Of a stretch of 14,777 nt of DNA, positions 14,266 to 14,777 are shown in pieces. A program made the translations under genes and the position numbers. The notes beneath the pieces are model-generated. The model made no database searches and was not told the origin of the DNA. It saw nothing but the letters and a program-made list of their open reading frames with translations. Numbering within the stretch: the first letter of the stretch is position 1; the number at the start of each line of letters is the position of its first letter. Source of the DNA: SZUA-584 sp964441275 (GTDB lineage: Bacteria > Bacillota > Clostridia > Christensenellales > SZUA-584); assembly GCA_964441275.1 (NCBI GenBank), contig CAYTUG010000029.1, forward strand, positions 1 to 14,777. Reading direction: 5' to 3'.

Positions 14266-14697
14266 TTAGGCGATAAGGTAATACTTGCGTTTCTGCCTAT
14301 CAGACAGACTAAGCCCTGCAACTTGTGCCGGAGTCATATTATTCAAGTAAGAGTGCGGTCGTACAAAGTTGTAGAAGAAGACGAACATTGCTATTAGGTT
14401 GTTGGCAGACTGAAACGAATTAAATCCCTGTTTGGTTTTGTACCACGCCATGAACTGTTTGTGGAATGCTTCTGCGAGATTGTTCGAGATGTCGTCTTTG
14501 AAAGACTGAACGCGGATATGGGTGATGCCCAACACCGCTTTAACAGGTTGGAATAGCGGTCGGAAACGATAGACCCGGGAGTTCCCATAATGCCTTACGG
14601 AATTAAGCAATGAGAAAGCCTGAGGGGAATTACGCCGGGGTGACAAGTGAAAACCAAGGACGAAGCGGGTTTCAGAGTCAATTAAACTTGCAATTTA
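14266..14697 (-). pseudogene. Broken DDE transposase (integrase-core), N-terminus missing
   Basis: Read on the - strand, it begins IASLIDSETRFVLGFHLSPR (upstream stop near 14699). It continues with the family block HIRVQSFKDDISNN..AEAFHKQF, GFNSFQSANNLI, FFYNFVRPHS and TPAQVAGLSLSDRQ to a stop at 14266-14268. The middle is scrambled in this frame (SRVYRFRPLFQ). The neighbouring frame over the same bases reads PGSIVSDRYSN, the expected DDE-domain strand with its Asp. Two compensating frameshifts (near 14583 and 14545) therefore mark a pseudogene. The 5' half of the gene is absent. Resemblance is to IS6-like or unclassified clostridial DDE transposases; exact family uncertain. Confidence 0.75.
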
Positions 14698-14742
14698 GTT
14701 AAATCTAAACAAAAAGATTTTTTTGTAGGTTTGTCAAACATA

Positions 14743-14762
14743 TTGGACAGTGTACTGTCTAA
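14743..14762. repeat. Near-perfect palindrome at the right edge
   Basis: ttggacagt (14743-14751) and actgtctaa (14754-14762) pair at 8 of 9 positions around a 2-base centre. TGTC-type sequences face outward on both sides (tgtccaatatg on the - strand, tgtctaagatattc on the + strand), which could be abutting ends of two insertion sequences. The window ends 15 bases later, so this cannot be resolved. The remaining bases between 14698 and 14742 show nothing recognisable beyond a weak AT-rich stem (aaatct 14701-14706, agattt 14715-14720). Confidence 0.35.
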
Positions 14763-14777
14763 GATATTCGGTTGGCT

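Noticed and set aside
14266..14646. Intact small transposase-like gene starting at TTG 14646
   Set aside because: The family homology extends upstream of that TTG (IDSETRFVLGF), and the middle is frame-scrambled. It is a fragment of a larger gene.

Overview
The window looks like a piece of a Firmicutes (probably Clostridia) chromosome. The base composition is moderately AT-rich, ribosome binding sites are strong AGGAGG-type, several genes use TTG starts, and the protein families are typical of clostridial sugar operons. The species cannot be named from the sequence. All intact genes lie on the + strand (about 435-14044). Decayed insertion sequences border them on both sides: an IS3-type orfB remnant at 1-270 and, on the - strand, a broken DDE transposase at 14266-14697.

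Region 1 (435-6034) is a complete five-gene ABC importer of the oligopeptide/dipeptide (Opp/Dpp) class: lipoprotein binding protein, two permeases and two ATPases. A strong hairpin separates the binding-protein gene from the permeases. In clostridia this transporter class imports oligosaccharides as well as peptides, and the genes that follow suggest a sugar ligand.

Region 2 (6035-6750) has no intact gene. It holds two recognisable gene wrecks, an SDR oxidoreductase start and an almost full-length RidA/YjgF gene riddled with stops and frameshifts. A good sigma-A promoter (TTGACA-17-TAGAGT) follows, reading into region 3.

Region 3 (6751-14044) is a catabolic operon: an unidentified cytoplasmic double beta-propeller protein, a NagB-like amino-sugar deaminase/isomerase, an aldose 1-epimerase, a NagA-like N-acetylhexosamine deacetylase, a class II ketose-bisphosphate aldolase and a PPi-type phosphofructokinase. 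The textbook reading is N-acetylhexosamine (phosphate) -> hexosamine -> ketose -> ketose bisphosphate -> triose. The operon has no amino-sugar kinase and no PTS.

The most interesting observation is that both the NagA-like and the NagB-like proteins keep their catalytic cores but have lost most residues that hold the substrate 6-phosphate in the E. coli enzymes (NagA Arg227 -> Leu, Asn219 -> Asp; NagB Lys208 -> Asn, Arg172 -> Tyr, TGGTP loop gone). With an ABC importer and no kinase, this suggests a pathway for a non-phosphorylated or differently C6-substituted amino sugar, with the phosphofructokinase-family enzyme possibly adding the first phosphate. The propeller protein would be the candidate enzyme for releasing or altering the sugar. 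The residue changes are visible in the sequence; the pathway is inference.
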